A DNA stretch of 64,000 nucleotides from Persicitalea sp964500445 (lineage in GTDB: Bacteria > Bacteroidota > Bacteroidia > Cytophagales > Spirosomataceae), in contig CAZCOG010000014.1 in the NCBI GenBank assembly GCA_964500445.1, positions 54,205 to 118,204 on the forward strand. Reading direction: 5' to 3'. Positions within the stretch are counted from its first letter, which is position 1, and each line of letters opens with the position of its first letter. The position numbers were made by a program, and so were the translations under genes. Shown here piece by piece: positions 45,550-54,173 of this stretch. The notes beneath the pieces are model-generated. The model worked only from the letters and a program-made list of their open reading frames with translations, ran no database searches and was not told the origin of the DNA.

Positions 45550-45795
45550 TCAGTCGGTTATAGTTACAGTACTGTTCAGGCTGATTTTTCCTGTTTTGCT
45601 GGCAACGTGCTGACGAAGCTCAAACAGTTCTTTCTGTAGATGTTTGATTTTTCGCTCGCGCATTTTAATATCTTCTTCGGTACTTTCGGGAGTAATTTTT
45701 CCTTCGTGATATTTGATTTTTACGTCGATCATGCGTGTGATGATCTCCACGGCGTCCCGTGGCTCGAAGTGACCTTTGATAAGTTGCAGATTCAT
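45550..45795 (-). CDS. Small helical protein A, paralogue of its neighbour
   Basis: An 81-residue protein starting MNLQLIKGHFEPRDAVEIIT with a middle coiled coil (DIKMRERKIKHLQKELFELR) and the tail GKISLNSTVTITD. It lies 19 bases after the icd stop and two bases before protein B, so all three are one transcript. Homologues of this type are uncharacterised as far as I know. A regulatory or chaperone role for isocitrate dehydrogenase is only a guess from position. Confidence 0.75.
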   Translation of the reverse strand: MNLQLIKGHFEPRDAVEIITRMIDVKIKYHEGKITPESTEEDIKMRERKIKHLQKELFELRQHVASKTGKISLNSTVTITD

Positions 45796-45814
45796 TTTTT
45801 TTCAGTTGGTTATA

Positions 45815-47251
45815 TTATTGGCCTTGTCCCATTGAGTACGCTTGCTTACCATCAAATTCGTAGAGATTCTCGGTTTTGATGCTGTCGATTCCTTGTGCTT
45901 CGGCGCTGGTGAGCAGGTCGATGACCTGCTGTTTGGAGATATTCTCTCCATCGGTCGATTTGAAGCGGCAGCGCCAGTGGTCAGTGCAGAAGGTTTCGGG
46001 GAAGCCTTCGGGCCACACCTTAATGCCCCGGTTGGTAATCATCGTGAGTTCGGTACCCCTGACCCCGAGCTGTTGTAGTTTTCCGGCGATTTCATCGGGG
46101 TTGGTTCCGTTCCAGTGCACAAAAATGTCTACCCCTACCAGATCCTTTTGTGCAGGCTTTTTCTTAGTGTACTTGGGTAAAATCAGGGCAGAGTCTTTGG
46201 CGTAAGTGACGGGTTTTAGCGTGGTAGGTTTTTTCCCCAGGTTGGCAATGACCGCCTGGGCAAACTCTTTTGTGCCAACTTTCTGTTTACTGACGCCTTC
46301 TTTAAAAATGTCGTACGTATGAATACCCTCTTCGATGGTTTTGAGCCAGGCGTTATGTACTTTCTCGGCTACCTCCGGTTGCCCAATATGGCTGAGCATC
46401 ATGACCGCACCCTGCAACAAACCCGAAGGATTGGCCATATTCTGTCCGGCGCGGCGTGGGGCCGAACCATGAATGGCCTCGAACATGGCGCACTCTTCTC
46501 CGATATTGGATGACCCCGCCAAACCGACCGATCCGGCAATCTGAGCAGCTACGTCGGAGAGGACATCGCCGTAGAGATTCGGCATGACGATCACGTCAAA
46601 AATCTCGGGGGTATCGGCCATCTTAGCGGCACCGATGTCAATAATCCAGTGTTCATTTTCGATATCGGTGTACTCTTTTGCGATTTCATCGAAGACTTTG
46701 TGAAAGAGGCCGTCGGTCTGCTTCATGATGTTGTCTTTCGTAAAGCAGGTAACCTTATGGCGGCCATAGTGGCGGGCATACTCGAAGGCGTAGCGAATTA
46801 TCTTCTCGCAGCCGGGACGGCTAATGAGTTTCAGGCACTGCACCACTTCATCGGTCTGCTGGTGCTCGATGCCCGCGTAGAGATCCTCTTCGTTTTCCCG
46901 CACGATTACAATGTCCATTTCGGGATGTTTGGTACTTACAAAAGGAGCGAGGCTAACACAAGGGCGGACGTTGGCGTAAAGACCCAGGAATTTGCGTGTC
47001 GTTACATTCAGGCTTTTGTAGCCACCGCCCTGTGGGGTAGTTATGGGGGCTTTGAGGAAAATTTTATTCCGTCGGACAATATCCCAGGATTCGGGCGAGA
47101 TGCCCGCTGTGTTCCCGGCCAGATACACTTTCTCCCCGACTTCGATTTTGTCGATTTCGATTCTGGCACCAGCCGCTATAATGATGTCGAGCGTGGCATC
47201 CATGATTTCGGGACCGATACCGTCCCCCTTGGCAACTGTAATACGTGTCAT
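45815..47251 (-). CDS. icd: Isocitrate dehydrogenase, NADP-type with C-terminal extension
   Basis: A 478-residue enzyme of the TCA cycle. The N-terminal AKGDGIGPEI, the substrate-binding ITTPQGGGYKSLNVTTRK, the Arg in YANVRPC, IVIVRENEEDLYAGIEHQ, the catalytic Lys/Tyr region (CFTKDNIMKQTDG), MPNLYGDVLSDVAAQ and HGSAPRRAGQNMANP are all present. A C-terminal extension of about 130 residues (from about 350) resembles that of Thermus-type enzymes, as in several Bacteroidota. Divergent from a LysR regulator with a dyad between them. It is followed by two small genes in the same operon. Confidence 0.93.
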   Translation of the reverse strand: MTRITVAKGDGIGPEIMDATLDIIIAAGARIEIDKIEVGEKVYLAGNTAGISPESWDIVRRNKIFLKAPITTPQGGGYKSLNVTTRKFLGLYANVRPCVSLAPFVSTKHPEMDIVIVRENEEDLYAGIEHQQTDEVVQCLKLISRPGCEKIIRYAFEYARHYGRHKVTCFTKDNIMKQTDGLFHKVFDEIAKEYTDIENEHWIIDIGAAKMADTPEIFDVIVMPNLYGDVLSDVAAQIAGSVGLAGSSNIGEECAMFEAIHGSAPRRAGQNMANPSGLLQGAVMMLSHIGQPEVAEKVHNAWLKTIEEGIHTYDIFKEGVSKQKVGTKEFAQAVIANLGKKPTTLKPVTYAKDSALILPKYTKKKPAQKDLVGVDIFVHWNGTNPDEIAGKLQQLGVRGTELTMITNRGIKVWPEGFPETFCTDHWRCRFKSTDGENISKQQVIDLLTSAEAQGIDSIKTENLYEFDGKQAYSMGQGQ

Positions 47252-47312
47252 ATTTTTGATGTTTTTGGTTTGACAGGGGCAAAACTAGATAGCAGGATTC
47301 ATAAGTTTTTAT

Positions 47313-47336
47313 TTATATTTGTCATGATAAACATAA
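47313..47336. promoter_or_regulatory. Imperfect 24-bp dyad, likely LysR operator
   Basis: TTATATTTGTCATGATAAACATAA reads almost as a palindrome about TCATGA: 10 of 12 pairs match. It lies nine bases before the LysR gene start and about 60 bases before icd, in the divergent promoter. Its left part includes TATATTTG, a good -7 match for the LysR gene, so binding would block or turn transcription. Size and A/T-rich arms suit a LysR-type regulator. Confidence 0.6.
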
Positions 47337-47345
47337 GGCTTATTT

Positions 47346-48257
47346 ATGAACTATACCCTCCATCAGTTGCAGGTTTTTTTGAAAATCGCGCAAAATGAAA
47401 GTGTAACCAAAGCCGCAGAGGAGTTGCATCTGACGCAACCTGCGGTCTCTATCCAACTAAAAAATTTTCAGGATCAATTCAATATCCCCCTCACTGAGGT
47501 AGTAGGTCGTAAGCTGTACGTAACGGATTTTGGCAAGGAAATTGCTGTCGCTGCCGAGAATATTCTGAACGAAGTATATGCGATCAACTATAAGACCCTG
47601 GCGTATCAGGGGCAACTGAGTGGACGATTGAAAATTTCGGTAGTTTCAACGGGCAAATACATTATGCCTTATTTTTTGGCGGGATTTTTGAAAAGATATG
47701 AGGGCATCGAGCTCGCCCTTGACGTAACCAATAAGGCACAGGTCATCGGGAGTCTGGAACGCAACGAGGTAGACTTTTCGCTGGTTTCGGTACTTCCTGC
47801 TAATTTGCAGATAGAGCAGGAAGAACTCATGGAGAATAAACTCTACGTCGTGGGGAATGCCGATAAGAGATTTCCCAAAAAGTCCTATGGGATCGAGTTA
47901 TTTGAGACGCTCCCTTTAATCTACCGCGAATCGGGATCGGGTACCCGGTACGTGATGGAGCAATTTATCGATGAAAATAAACTACCCGTTCGTAAGAAAA
48001 TGGAACTAACTTCAAACGAAGCAGTAAAACAGGCAGTTATGGCCGGACTTGGCTATTCGATCATGCCACTGATTGGGATCAGGAGTGACCTGAAAAATGG
48101 AAGCTTGCAAATTATTCCGGTAAAAGGATTCCCAATAACATCGACCTGGCGGTTGATTTGGATGAAGCATAAAAATTTTTCGCCGGTGGCCCGCTCTTTT
48201 TTAAAGTATTTGCAAAAGGAAAAATCAGCCATAATCGCTGAAAAATTCACACACTAG
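47346..48257 (+). CDS. LysR family transcriptional regulator
   Basis: A 303-residue regulator of normal length. The N-terminal winged helix-turn-helix is clear: LHQLQVFLKIAQNESVTKAAEELHLTQPAVSIQLKNF. The effector domain (about 90-300) is of the CbbR/CysB-like type with SGRLKISVVSTGKYIMPYF and a hydrophobic core. It lies divergent to icd and 11 bases upstream of an NmrA-like gene, which may be co-transcribed. A dyad just before its start suggests autoregulation and control of icd. The effector is unknown. Confidence 0.9.
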   Translation: MNYTLHQLQVFLKIAQNESVTKAAEELHLTQPAVSIQLKNFQDQFNIPLTEVVGRKLYVTDFGKEIAVAAENILNEVYAINYKTLAYQGQLSGRLKISVVSTGKYIMPYFLAGFLKRYEGIELALDVTNKAQVIGSLERNEVDFSLVSVLPANLQIEQEELMENKLYVVGNADKRFPKKSYGIELFETLPLIYRESGSGTRYVMEQFIDENKLPVRKKMELTSNEAVKQAVMAGLGYSIMPLIGIRSDLKNGSLQIIPVKGFPITSTWRLIWMKHKNFSPVARSFLKYLQKEKSAIIAEKFTH

Positions 48258-48268
48258 CAAGTCTTTTT

Positions 48269-49150
48269 ATGAAGAAAATACTCATCACAGGAGCTACGGG
48301 TATCGTAGGCTCTGATGTGATCAAAGCGCTCCATGACCTCAGGCTAAACTTTAAACTGGTCGCCGGGGTGCGGAATGTTGAAAAGGATCGGGCAAGATTC
48401 AAAGACTTTGATCTGGATTTTGTGAGATTTGATTTTACTGATCCCGCCACAATTGCCGCTGCACTACCCGAATGCGATGTACTGTTTCTTTTGCGCCCAC
48501 CCCAATTGTTCGATGTCGCGAAGTACTTCAAGCCATTTATAGAACAAGCGGTAGCAGCCGAAGTAAAGCATATTGTTTTCTTATCGATACAGGGCGCGCC
48601 GGTAAACCGATTTAGTCCTCATCACAAAATCGAAAAGCTGATTGTTGAAAGCGGAATTCCCTTCACTTTCCTGCGCCCTGCGTACTTTATGCAAAATTTC
48701 ACGACAACGTTACGCGAAGATTTGGTCGAAAGGAAACAGATATACCTACCCGCCGATAATGCCAGGTTTACGCTCATTGACGTTCGGGACATTGGAGCAG
48801 TAGCTGCGCAGGTGCTGATTCAGCCCGAGAAATATGCCAATACAGCCTATGACCTGACCAGCGAGGAATCGCTGATGTTCCGGCAAATGGCTGAAAAGTT
48901 GAGTCAGGGGCTGGGGCGCACGATAAACTATGAATCGCCGACACTTTGGGAATTCTTTTGGGAAAAAAGGCGTGAAGGCTATTCGACTGGTTTCGTTGTA
49001 GTGATGATAGTACTGCATTATTGGCCTCGCTTTCAAAAAACGCCGCCACTATCACCTTGGGTGGAAAAGATTAAGGGAACTGCTCCCATTTCATTCGACC
49101 AATTTGTGTGTGACAATGCAGATGATTTGTCGAGTATGCACAAAATGTAA
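48269..49150 (+). CDS. NmrA-like NAD(P)-binding oxidoreductase
   Basis: A 293-residue atypical short-chain dehydrogenase. The nucleotide-binding ILITGATGIVGSDVIKAL is at the start, followed by LVAGVRNVEKDRARF and the FLRPAYFMQNF element typical of NmrA/YtfG-like proteins. Such proteins bind NAD(P) as quinone oxidoreductases or as redox sensors. It starts 11 bases after the LysR gene and is probably in its operon. It ends one base from the stop of the convergent DUF421 gene. Confidence 0.88.
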   Translation: MKKILITGATGIVGSDVIKALHDLRLNFKLVAGVRNVEKDRARFKDFDLDFVRFDFTDPATIAAALPECDVLFLLRPPQLFDVAKYFKPFIEQAVAAEVKHIVFLSIQGAPVNRFSPHHKIEKLIVESGIPFTFLRPAYFMQNFTTTLREDLVERKQIYLPADNARFTLIDVRDIGAVAAQVLIQPEKYANTAYDLTSEESLMFRQMAEKLSQGLGRTINYESPTLWEFFWEKRREGYSTGFVVVMIVLHYWPRFQKTPPLSPWVEKIKGTAPISFDQFVCDNADDLSSMHKM

Positions 49151-49151
49151 A

Positions 49152-49682
49152 TTATGGCATACCGGGGTAGTTCTTAACGTTATCCATTGCGTCGGCAGTC
49201 TTGGCCTCCCGTTCGGGAATCACACTCATAGTACCGGTCGTTTCCAGTACAATCGAATGGATGCCCTGCAGATCAGTCATTCCGCTCTCACGGATGGCAA
49301 CGTTAATCTCTTCTTCGGTGATTCGCTCTTTTTTCATTACATCGCGAAGCATTTCGCCCTTGTATAAAAGCAGAACGGGCTCGCTCGTGATAACTTTTTT
49401 CACTGCCTTGATACGCACCGAGAGCCAGGTAAGGCAGTATTGTAAGAATATAAATAGTACGAAAGCAAGAACACCGTCCACTAAGGCAATGTCCTTACTC
49501 AGGGCTACCGTGGCCAAAGATGATCCCAACGCAACGGTTACGATAAAATCAAAGGCGTTCATTTTGGACAATGTTCGCTTACCCGAAATTCGGAGTAGAA
49601 TGACAATGGCAGCGTAGGCAAGGGTAGTATTGATGGCGATGCGGGCGATGCTGGCCCAGTTGTCGAAGAATATTTTTTCCAT
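49152..49682 (-). CDS. DUF421 (YetF-type) membrane protein
   Basis: A 176-residue protein with three N-terminal membrane helices (TLAYAAIVILLRISGKRTLSKM is the signature) and a C-terminal alpha/beta domain containing LLLYKGEMLRDVMKKERITEEE and GIHSIVLETTGTMSVI. Family role unknown (YetF of Bacillus). It is short but complete. It is convergent with the NmrA-like gene. Confidence 0.88.
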   Translation of the reverse strand: MEKIFFDNWASIARIAINTTLAYAAIVILLRISGKRTLSKMNAFDFIVTVALGSSLATVALSKDIALVDGVLAFVLFIFLQYCLTWLSVRIKAVKKVITSEPVLLLYKGEMLRDVMKKERITEEEINVAIRESGMTDLQGIHSIVLETTGTMSVIPEREAKTADAMDNVKNYPGMP

Positions 49683-49979
49683 AGTTGAGCGTAGAAAGAC
49701 TTAAAGTTTGGTAGAATATCCAGCTAAAAGAACCGGTCCATTCCCGGAAACCGGATTTTTTTCTCGTAACTACCGCTCGCTCAACTTGGGGAATCTAATA
49801 AGTACTCAATCTCATAAGAACACCGCTCGCTTCGATCTGATCCAGCTTGAACAAGTCAATGATTTGTATTCCGTCAATGGCATTCCCTGTAAAGCAAAAG
49901 TGAAAAGCGCGAACGTATCTTGTGACCAACATTTGATCGTTAAATGCTCGGATAGTATAGACTTACTAATCAACCCAAC
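49683..49979. other. Intergenic region, doubtful small frame
   Basis: 297 bases. A plus-strand open frame of 92 codons from a TTG at 49708 runs into the end of the next minus-strand gene. It has no family pattern and no good start, so it is not called as a gene. Nothing else is clear. Confidence 0.35.
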
Positions 49980-50915
49980 TCAATAGCCTCGTGCCAAATT
50001 AACCTCACTTTCCAGCGCTTCTCCGGCTTCCAGATTAGCCAGATTTCGCAGGAAAATATCGACTTTTCCCAGATGTTCGTCTGCTTGGCCGCCACCCGTA
50101 TGCTGGGTCAGAATAACGTTTGGCAGTGTCCATAGCGGGCTGTCCTCGGGCAGTGGTTCAATCTCGGTCACATCCAGTACCGCGCCACTGAGGTGGTCGT
50201 TGCGCAGGGCGTCCAGCAGAGCTTCTTCGTCGGTAGTGTTGCCCCGTCCGACGTTGGCATACACGCTGCCGGATTTCATAGTCGCCAGCATTTCGCGGTC
50301 CACGTACTTATCCGCGGTTCCCGGCAGCGTATTGACCACGATATCTACCACTGGCAGCACGGCCAGTAGCTCTTCCTTCGAGCGAATTTCGGCTCCGGGC
50401 GCAGTGCGGGCCACTGTCCTCACACGGCAGCGGAAACCTTCCAGAATTTCCCGCGTAGCGGTGCCGATGGTGCCACCGCCCAGTACGACTACTTCGCGGC
50501 CATCCATCAGACCGAGGTAGGGACGCATGGTGTGGCCAACCCACTGTTTGTTTTGTTTCAGTAGGGTGAGTGCATCGATGCCCCGGTACAGGGCCATCAG
50601 CCCGGCCACGATTGTTTCGGCGCAGGGACGGGCAAACCAGTCGCCCATGTTAGCCGCGCGCCCCTTTATTTTCGAGCCTTTGTATTTGTCAAATCCGGCT
50701 GAATCCAACTGCCAGAATTCTAGGTCGACTGGTTTGTCGGCCAGCCATTCTGCCGGCGGATTGCCCAAAATCAGTTGCCCCCGGTTGAATTTTTCTCGAA
50801 CTTTTGCATCGGAATCGTCTTCTTCGTGAAACTCAACCGAGTGGCCATCGGGAATACCGGCGAGCAGTCGTTGCCGAAGGGGTTCGTCCAGGATTGTGTG
50901 GATATAAATCTGCAT
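49980..50915 (-). CDS. D-isomer-specific 2-hydroxyacid dehydrogenase
   Basis: A 311-residue NAD-dependent enzyme of the D-2-hydroxyacid dehydrogenase family. The nucleotide-binding loop VVVLGGGTIGTATREI, then ANVGRGNTTDEEALL with the conserved substrate-binding Arg, LDVTEIEPLPEDSPLW with the catalytic Glu, and LTQHTGGG with the catalytic His, are in the right order. The substrate (glyoxylate, hydroxypyruvate or similar) cannot be told. The ATG at 50915 (MQIYIHTILDE) gives the normal family start; the longer frame adds 26 unrelated residues. Confidence 0.9.
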   Translation of the reverse strand: MQIYIHTILDEPLRQRLLAGIPDGHSVEFHEEDDSDAKVREKFNRGQLILGNPPAEWLADKPVDLEFWQLDSAGFDKYKGSKIKGRAANMGDWFARPCAETIVAGLMALYRGIDALTLLKQNKQWVGHTMRPYLGLMDGREVVVLGGGTIGTATREILEGFRCRVRTVARTAPGAEIRSKEELLAVLPVVDIVVNTLPGTADKYVDREMLATMKSGSVYANVGRGNTTDEEALLDALRNDHLSGAVLDVTEIEPLPEDSPLWTLPNVILTQHTGGGQADEHLGKVDIFLRNLANLEAGEALESEVNLARGY

Positions 50916-51041
50916 TGTTTCTAATGTATAAAGCGTGAAGTGTAATCGGGTTTCATTTACAAGTATAGTAAGATTTTCAGGAAACCGGGTCAAATTATTT
51001 TCCTTGAGGTTACTGATAAAACGCTATATTGAGAACGTATA

Positions 51042-52766
51042 ATGCCCAAAAGTCAGATGTACCAAAAGCGTTGCATACCTCTCAGATTTTCTACTATCCC
51101 GTTTCTCATGGGTTTATGTCTGAGTGGGGTATGGGCCGGAAATATTCGCGCCCAGGGCTACAATTCAGTTATTATCACCGAAATCATGGCCGATCCAACA
51201 CCAGTGGTTGGCCTGCCCAATGCTGAATACATCGAGATATTCAACCGAAGCCCTCAGCCCATTTCCACCAAGGGCTGGCGACTGGGAACTACCTTACTGC
51301 CCGACTCCGTGTTAGCACCGGGTGGCTATGCCATTCTTTGTTCCCGCAACTCAGTGCCGTTACTTACCCGCTTTGGGCGGGTTTGGGGACTTTCATCTTT
51401 TTCGCTGGCTAATGCAGGGGCTACTCTTACGCTCCGTAATGCAAAAGGAACACTGGTTTTCTCGATAACTTACAAAGATACCTGGTGGCCTTCCAATCGT
51501 AGAAATGGCGGCTATGCGCTGGAAATGGTTGACACCGCCAGTCCTTGTGGCGAAACCGAAAACTGGCGGGTTTCGACCGACCCGCTGGGTGGCACGCCCA
51601 ACAAGCCCAATTCGGTAACAGCTCCCAATCCTGACCGCAACCCGCCCGTAGCCGAGCGGGTCGAGATTTCGGGTGAAAATCAATTGACCATTTATTATAA
51701 TGAGCGGCTGGATAGTTTGGCAAGTAGCCAAAGTGGTACCTACGAATTGAAAGGCCGCAGTATTCGCAGATCGGTAATTGAAGCGCCCGGCTTTCGCACC
51801 TCGCTGATCACGCTCGACGCCCCGCTGCTGGCCGGGCAACGCTACGAGTTAGTTGTGGGCAACTTGACCGATTGCGTCGGAAACGCGCTGAAACCAACGA
51901 CTTTTGTCTTTGGATTACCCGTTGTGGCTGATTCAGGTGACGTAGTTTTGAACGAAATTCTGTTTGACCCCAGAACGGGCGGGGTGGAATTTGCCGAAAT
52001 TTACAACCGCAGCCCCAATTTTATTAGCCTGAAAAATTGGTCGCTGGGTAATGTAAGGGTGGGAGTACCGGGTTCTTTCAGAACGGTAGCCACTGGAGAT
52101 TTGCTGCTTGCTCCCAATGAGTTCATAGCTTTCAGCGTCAATTCAACCATTTTGGCCGAACAATACCCGACCGAGCGCCCGCGAACGCTAATTACTATTC
52201 CTTCCATGCCTTCTTTCGTGAACGAAATCGGCGGTGTGGCCCTGCGTGATGCCACCGGAAGACTAGTTGATATTTTTGAGTACAAAGACAACGATCAGTC
52301 ACCTTTGATCACCAATGCCAAGGGCGTTTCTCTGGAAAGGATTTATCCCGAACGTGCTGGCAACGATCCCCAAAACTGGCAGTCAGCGGCGGCAGTTGTA
52401 GGTTACGCTACGCCGGGTTATGCCAATTCGCAAGGGACCGCTAAAACTACCGCCGATGGATTTGTAGTAGAGCCGGAAGCCATTACCCCCAATGATGACG
52501 GAGTGGATGACTATGCTACCATCCGGTATAGTCTGACCGGGTCGGGTCGTGTGGCCAGCGTCAGAATTTTTGATACTCAGGGAAGACTGGTGCGAGATTT
52601 GGTCAGGAATCAGACCATCGGTACCGACGGTTCCCTCCGCTGGGAAGGCCAGAACGACCGGGGCGAAATCGTACGCACGGGCTACTACCTCGTACTGATC
52701 GACTCATTCGACAGCGCGGGGAACACGCAGCAGTTCAAGAAGAAAGTGGTGGTAGTGCAGCCATAG
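51042..52766 (+). CDS. Lamin-tail domain surface protein with FlgD-like C terminus
   Basis: A 574-residue exported protein. After a signal peptide there are two lamin-tail domains (first around residues 45-150: ITEIMADPTPVVGLPNAEYIEIFNRS; second near 305-420: LNEILFDPRTGGVEFAEIYNRS), separated by an Ig-like SbsA-type domain (DSLASSQSGTYELKGRS). The C-terminal 100 residues are an FlgD-like/CHU_C module beginning AITPNDDGVDDYATIRYSLT and ending VVVVQP, a form seen on type IX secretion cargo. Likely a surface or extracellular adhesin or carbohydrate-linked protein. No enzymatic domain is seen. Confidence 0.85.
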   Translation: MPKSQMYQKRCIPLRFSTIPFLMGLCLSGVWAGNIRAQGYNSVIITEIMADPTPVVGLPNAEYIEIFNRSPQPISTKGWRLGTTLLPDSVLAPGGYAILCSRNSVPLLTRFGRVWGLSSFSLANAGATLTLRNAKGTLVFSITYKDTWWPSNRRNGGYALEMVDTASPCGETENWRVSTDPLGGTPNKPNSVTAPNPDRNPPVAERVEISGENQLTIYYNERLDSLASSQSGTYELKGRSIRRSVIEAPGFRTSLITLDAPLLAGQRYELVVGNLTDCVGNALKPTTFVFGLPVVADSGDVVLNEILFDPRTGGVEFAEIYNRSPNFISLKNWSLGNVRVGVPGSFRTVATGDLLLAPNEFIAFSVNSTILAEQYPTERPRTLITIPSMPSFVNEIGGVALRDATGRLVDIFEYKDNDQSPLITNAKGVSLERIYPERAGNDPQNWQSAAAVVGYATPGYANSQGTAKTTADGFVVEPEAITPNDDGVDDYATIRYSLTGSGRVASVRIFDTQGRLVRDLVRNQTIGTDGSLRWEGQNDRGEIVRTGYYLVLIDSFDSAGNTQQFKKKVVVVQP

Positions 52767-52867
52767 ATTTTGAATATTGACGATGCGCACGCATATTGCC
52801 TGTCGCGACGACGTCACGTTCCGGGGTTGTAAGATTGAAATCGCTCGTTAAACACTTTGTAGTTACT

Positions 52868-53452
52868 ATGAATTTGCCCGAAGCCGAAGCATTCATCCTT
52901 GACAAATTGCAGACCGAACTTTCGGACACGCTCTACTACCATTGTCTGGATCATACACTTGACGTGGCTGAGGCCGTGGGGAGAATTGCCGAAGCAGAAG
53001 GGGTTACCGATAAGGAAACACTGGTTTTGCTACGCACGGCTGCCCTTTTTCACGACACAGGGTTCCTGACGGCCTACAAAGGTCATGAGGCGGAAAGCAG
53101 CCGCATGGCTCATGAATATCTTCCGGGCTTTGGCTACGAACCCCGGCACATCGTGCTGATCAGCGGCATGATCGCAGCCACCAAAATCCCTCAAAGCCCC
53201 AAAAACAAACTGGAAGAAATTCTGGCCGATGCCGACCTGGATTACCTCGGGCGACCTGACTATGAGCCTATCGCTTATTCGCTTTACCGCGAAATGAAGG
53301 CGCGGGACATGGTTCAGGACGAAGAAGCCTGGAACCAGATTCAGATAAAATTTATGGAGAGCCATACGTATTGGACTACCTACTCCCAAACCATCCGGCA
53401 GCCCGCCAAATATTACCACTTGAGGCGACTGAAAAAACTCTCGAATTGCTAA
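52868..53452 (+). CDS. HD domain-containing protein
   Basis: A 194-residue HD-superfamily phosphohydrolase. The metal ligands are His29 (CLDHTLDV), His62-Asp63 (FHDTGFL), His73 (KGHEAES) and an Asp in the helix ADADLDYLG. Substrates of such stand-alone HD proteins include nucleotides or cyclic dinucleotides, but none is specified here. The ATG at 52868 was chosen since the longer frame starts inside a non-coding leader. Confidence 0.88.
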   Translation: MNLPEAEAFILDKLQTELSDTLYYHCLDHTLDVAEAVGRIAEAEGVTDKETLVLLRTAALFHDTGFLTAYKGHEAESSRMAHEYLPGFGYEPRHIVLISGMIAATKIPQSPKNKLEEILADADLDYLGRPDYEPIAYSLYREMKARDMVQDEEAWNQIQIKFMESHTYWTTYSQTIRQPAKYYHLRRLKKLSNC

Positions 53453-53454
53453 TT

Positions 53455-53480
53455 ACCTGCCCGGCAGGTTATTTTTTCTT
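53455..53480. terminator. Hairpin terminator between convergent genes
   Basis: ACCTGC CCG GCAGGT (53455-53469) is followed by TATTTTTTCTTTT on the plus strand. It ends the HD gene and overlaps the stop of the convergent gene. Confidence 0.65.
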
Positions 53481-53942
53481 TTCCACTGATTGCAGGTCAC
53501 AACCATCCTTCTCGATGGTGTACGACAAAGCTGCAATTCGCCAACCCGAGGTAGTTTTAATGAGGGTAAACACATCTACCCCGCAATGCGAAAAAACATC
53601 ATTCACCCAGAGATTGTAGGGCGCCCACACCTGAGCCATGTTGCCGTGTACCTGCACCTCCACGCCCGTGTCTTTCATCCGTTCCTTTATCACCGAACCT
53701 GCTCGAAATGTATCGGTGAAGGGCGAGCGACTGGCCATAACTACCTGGCCTTCTTTCTCGCGCACGGTGTAAATCATGGCGTTGGGCAAAAATATCGCCC
53801 GGAAAGCGGTAGTGTCTCCCTGTTCCAAAGCATCGAAAAACGACTGGGCTACCTGTAGTACTTCCTGCTTTTCGCTTTGGGCGTAACCTGATGTGCCGAG
53901 AATTACGAATAGGCTTGCAAAAGTAAGGAGGGATTTTTTCAT
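53469..53942 (-). CDS. NTF2-like (DUF4440-type) exported protein
   Basis: A 157-residue protein with a signal peptide (FVILGTSGYAQ) and an NTF2-like fold: EVLQVAQSFFDALEQGDTTA, then FLPNAMIYTVREKEGQ, and VQVHGNMAQVWAPYNLWV with IAALSYTIE at the end. Such domains bind small molecules or act as accessory folds; function unknown. The start at 53942 was chosen because the 17 upstream residues do not fit a signal. Confidence 0.85.
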   Translation of the reverse strand: MKKSLLTFASLFVILGTSGYAQSEKQEVLQVAQSFFDALEQGDTTAFRAIFLPNAMIYTVREKEGQVVMASRSPFTDTFRAGSVIKERMKDTGVEVQVHGNMAQVWAPYNLWVNDVFSHCGVDVFTLIKTTSGWRIAALSYTIEKDGCDLQSVEKKK

Positions 53943-54077
53943 TGGGAATGTGAATGGTACTTTCTGTAACATAGAAACTTTGGTTTTATGCAATGTTTAT
54001 TCGTGATCTTCATACCTACTTTTGTCAATACAGCCATATCTGTGCGACCTAAACCAAGGTGAAGATTGGAAACCCCA

Positions 54078-54123
54078 GTAGGTGAGCTTGACTGAAACCA
54101 GTCAAGTCACCGACAGCACCTAC
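54078..54123. other. Two-tier inverted repeat beside the Ntn hydrolase gene
   Basis: An outer pair GTAGGTG / CACCTAC (54078-54084, 54117-54123) encloses an inner stem TTGACTG AAAC CAGTCAA (54088-54105). There is no T tract. It lies 50 bases past the stop of the AT-rich Ntn hydrolase gene and could be a 3' structure or a trace of insertion. Confidence 0.5.
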
Positions 54124-54173
54124 ACACCGCCAAGAAGTTTATAAATAATAGGTCGGTCTGGGGAGTTGCTTCT

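Noticed and set aside
46649..47398. Plus-strand frame of 249 codons over icd and the divergent promoter
   Set aside because: It is opposite a well-defined isocitrate dehydrogenase and runs through the LysR start region; no motif supports it.
49708..49986. Plus-strand frame of 92 codons from a TTG
   Set aside because: It has no good start, no family pattern, and overlaps the end of the dehydrogenase gene.
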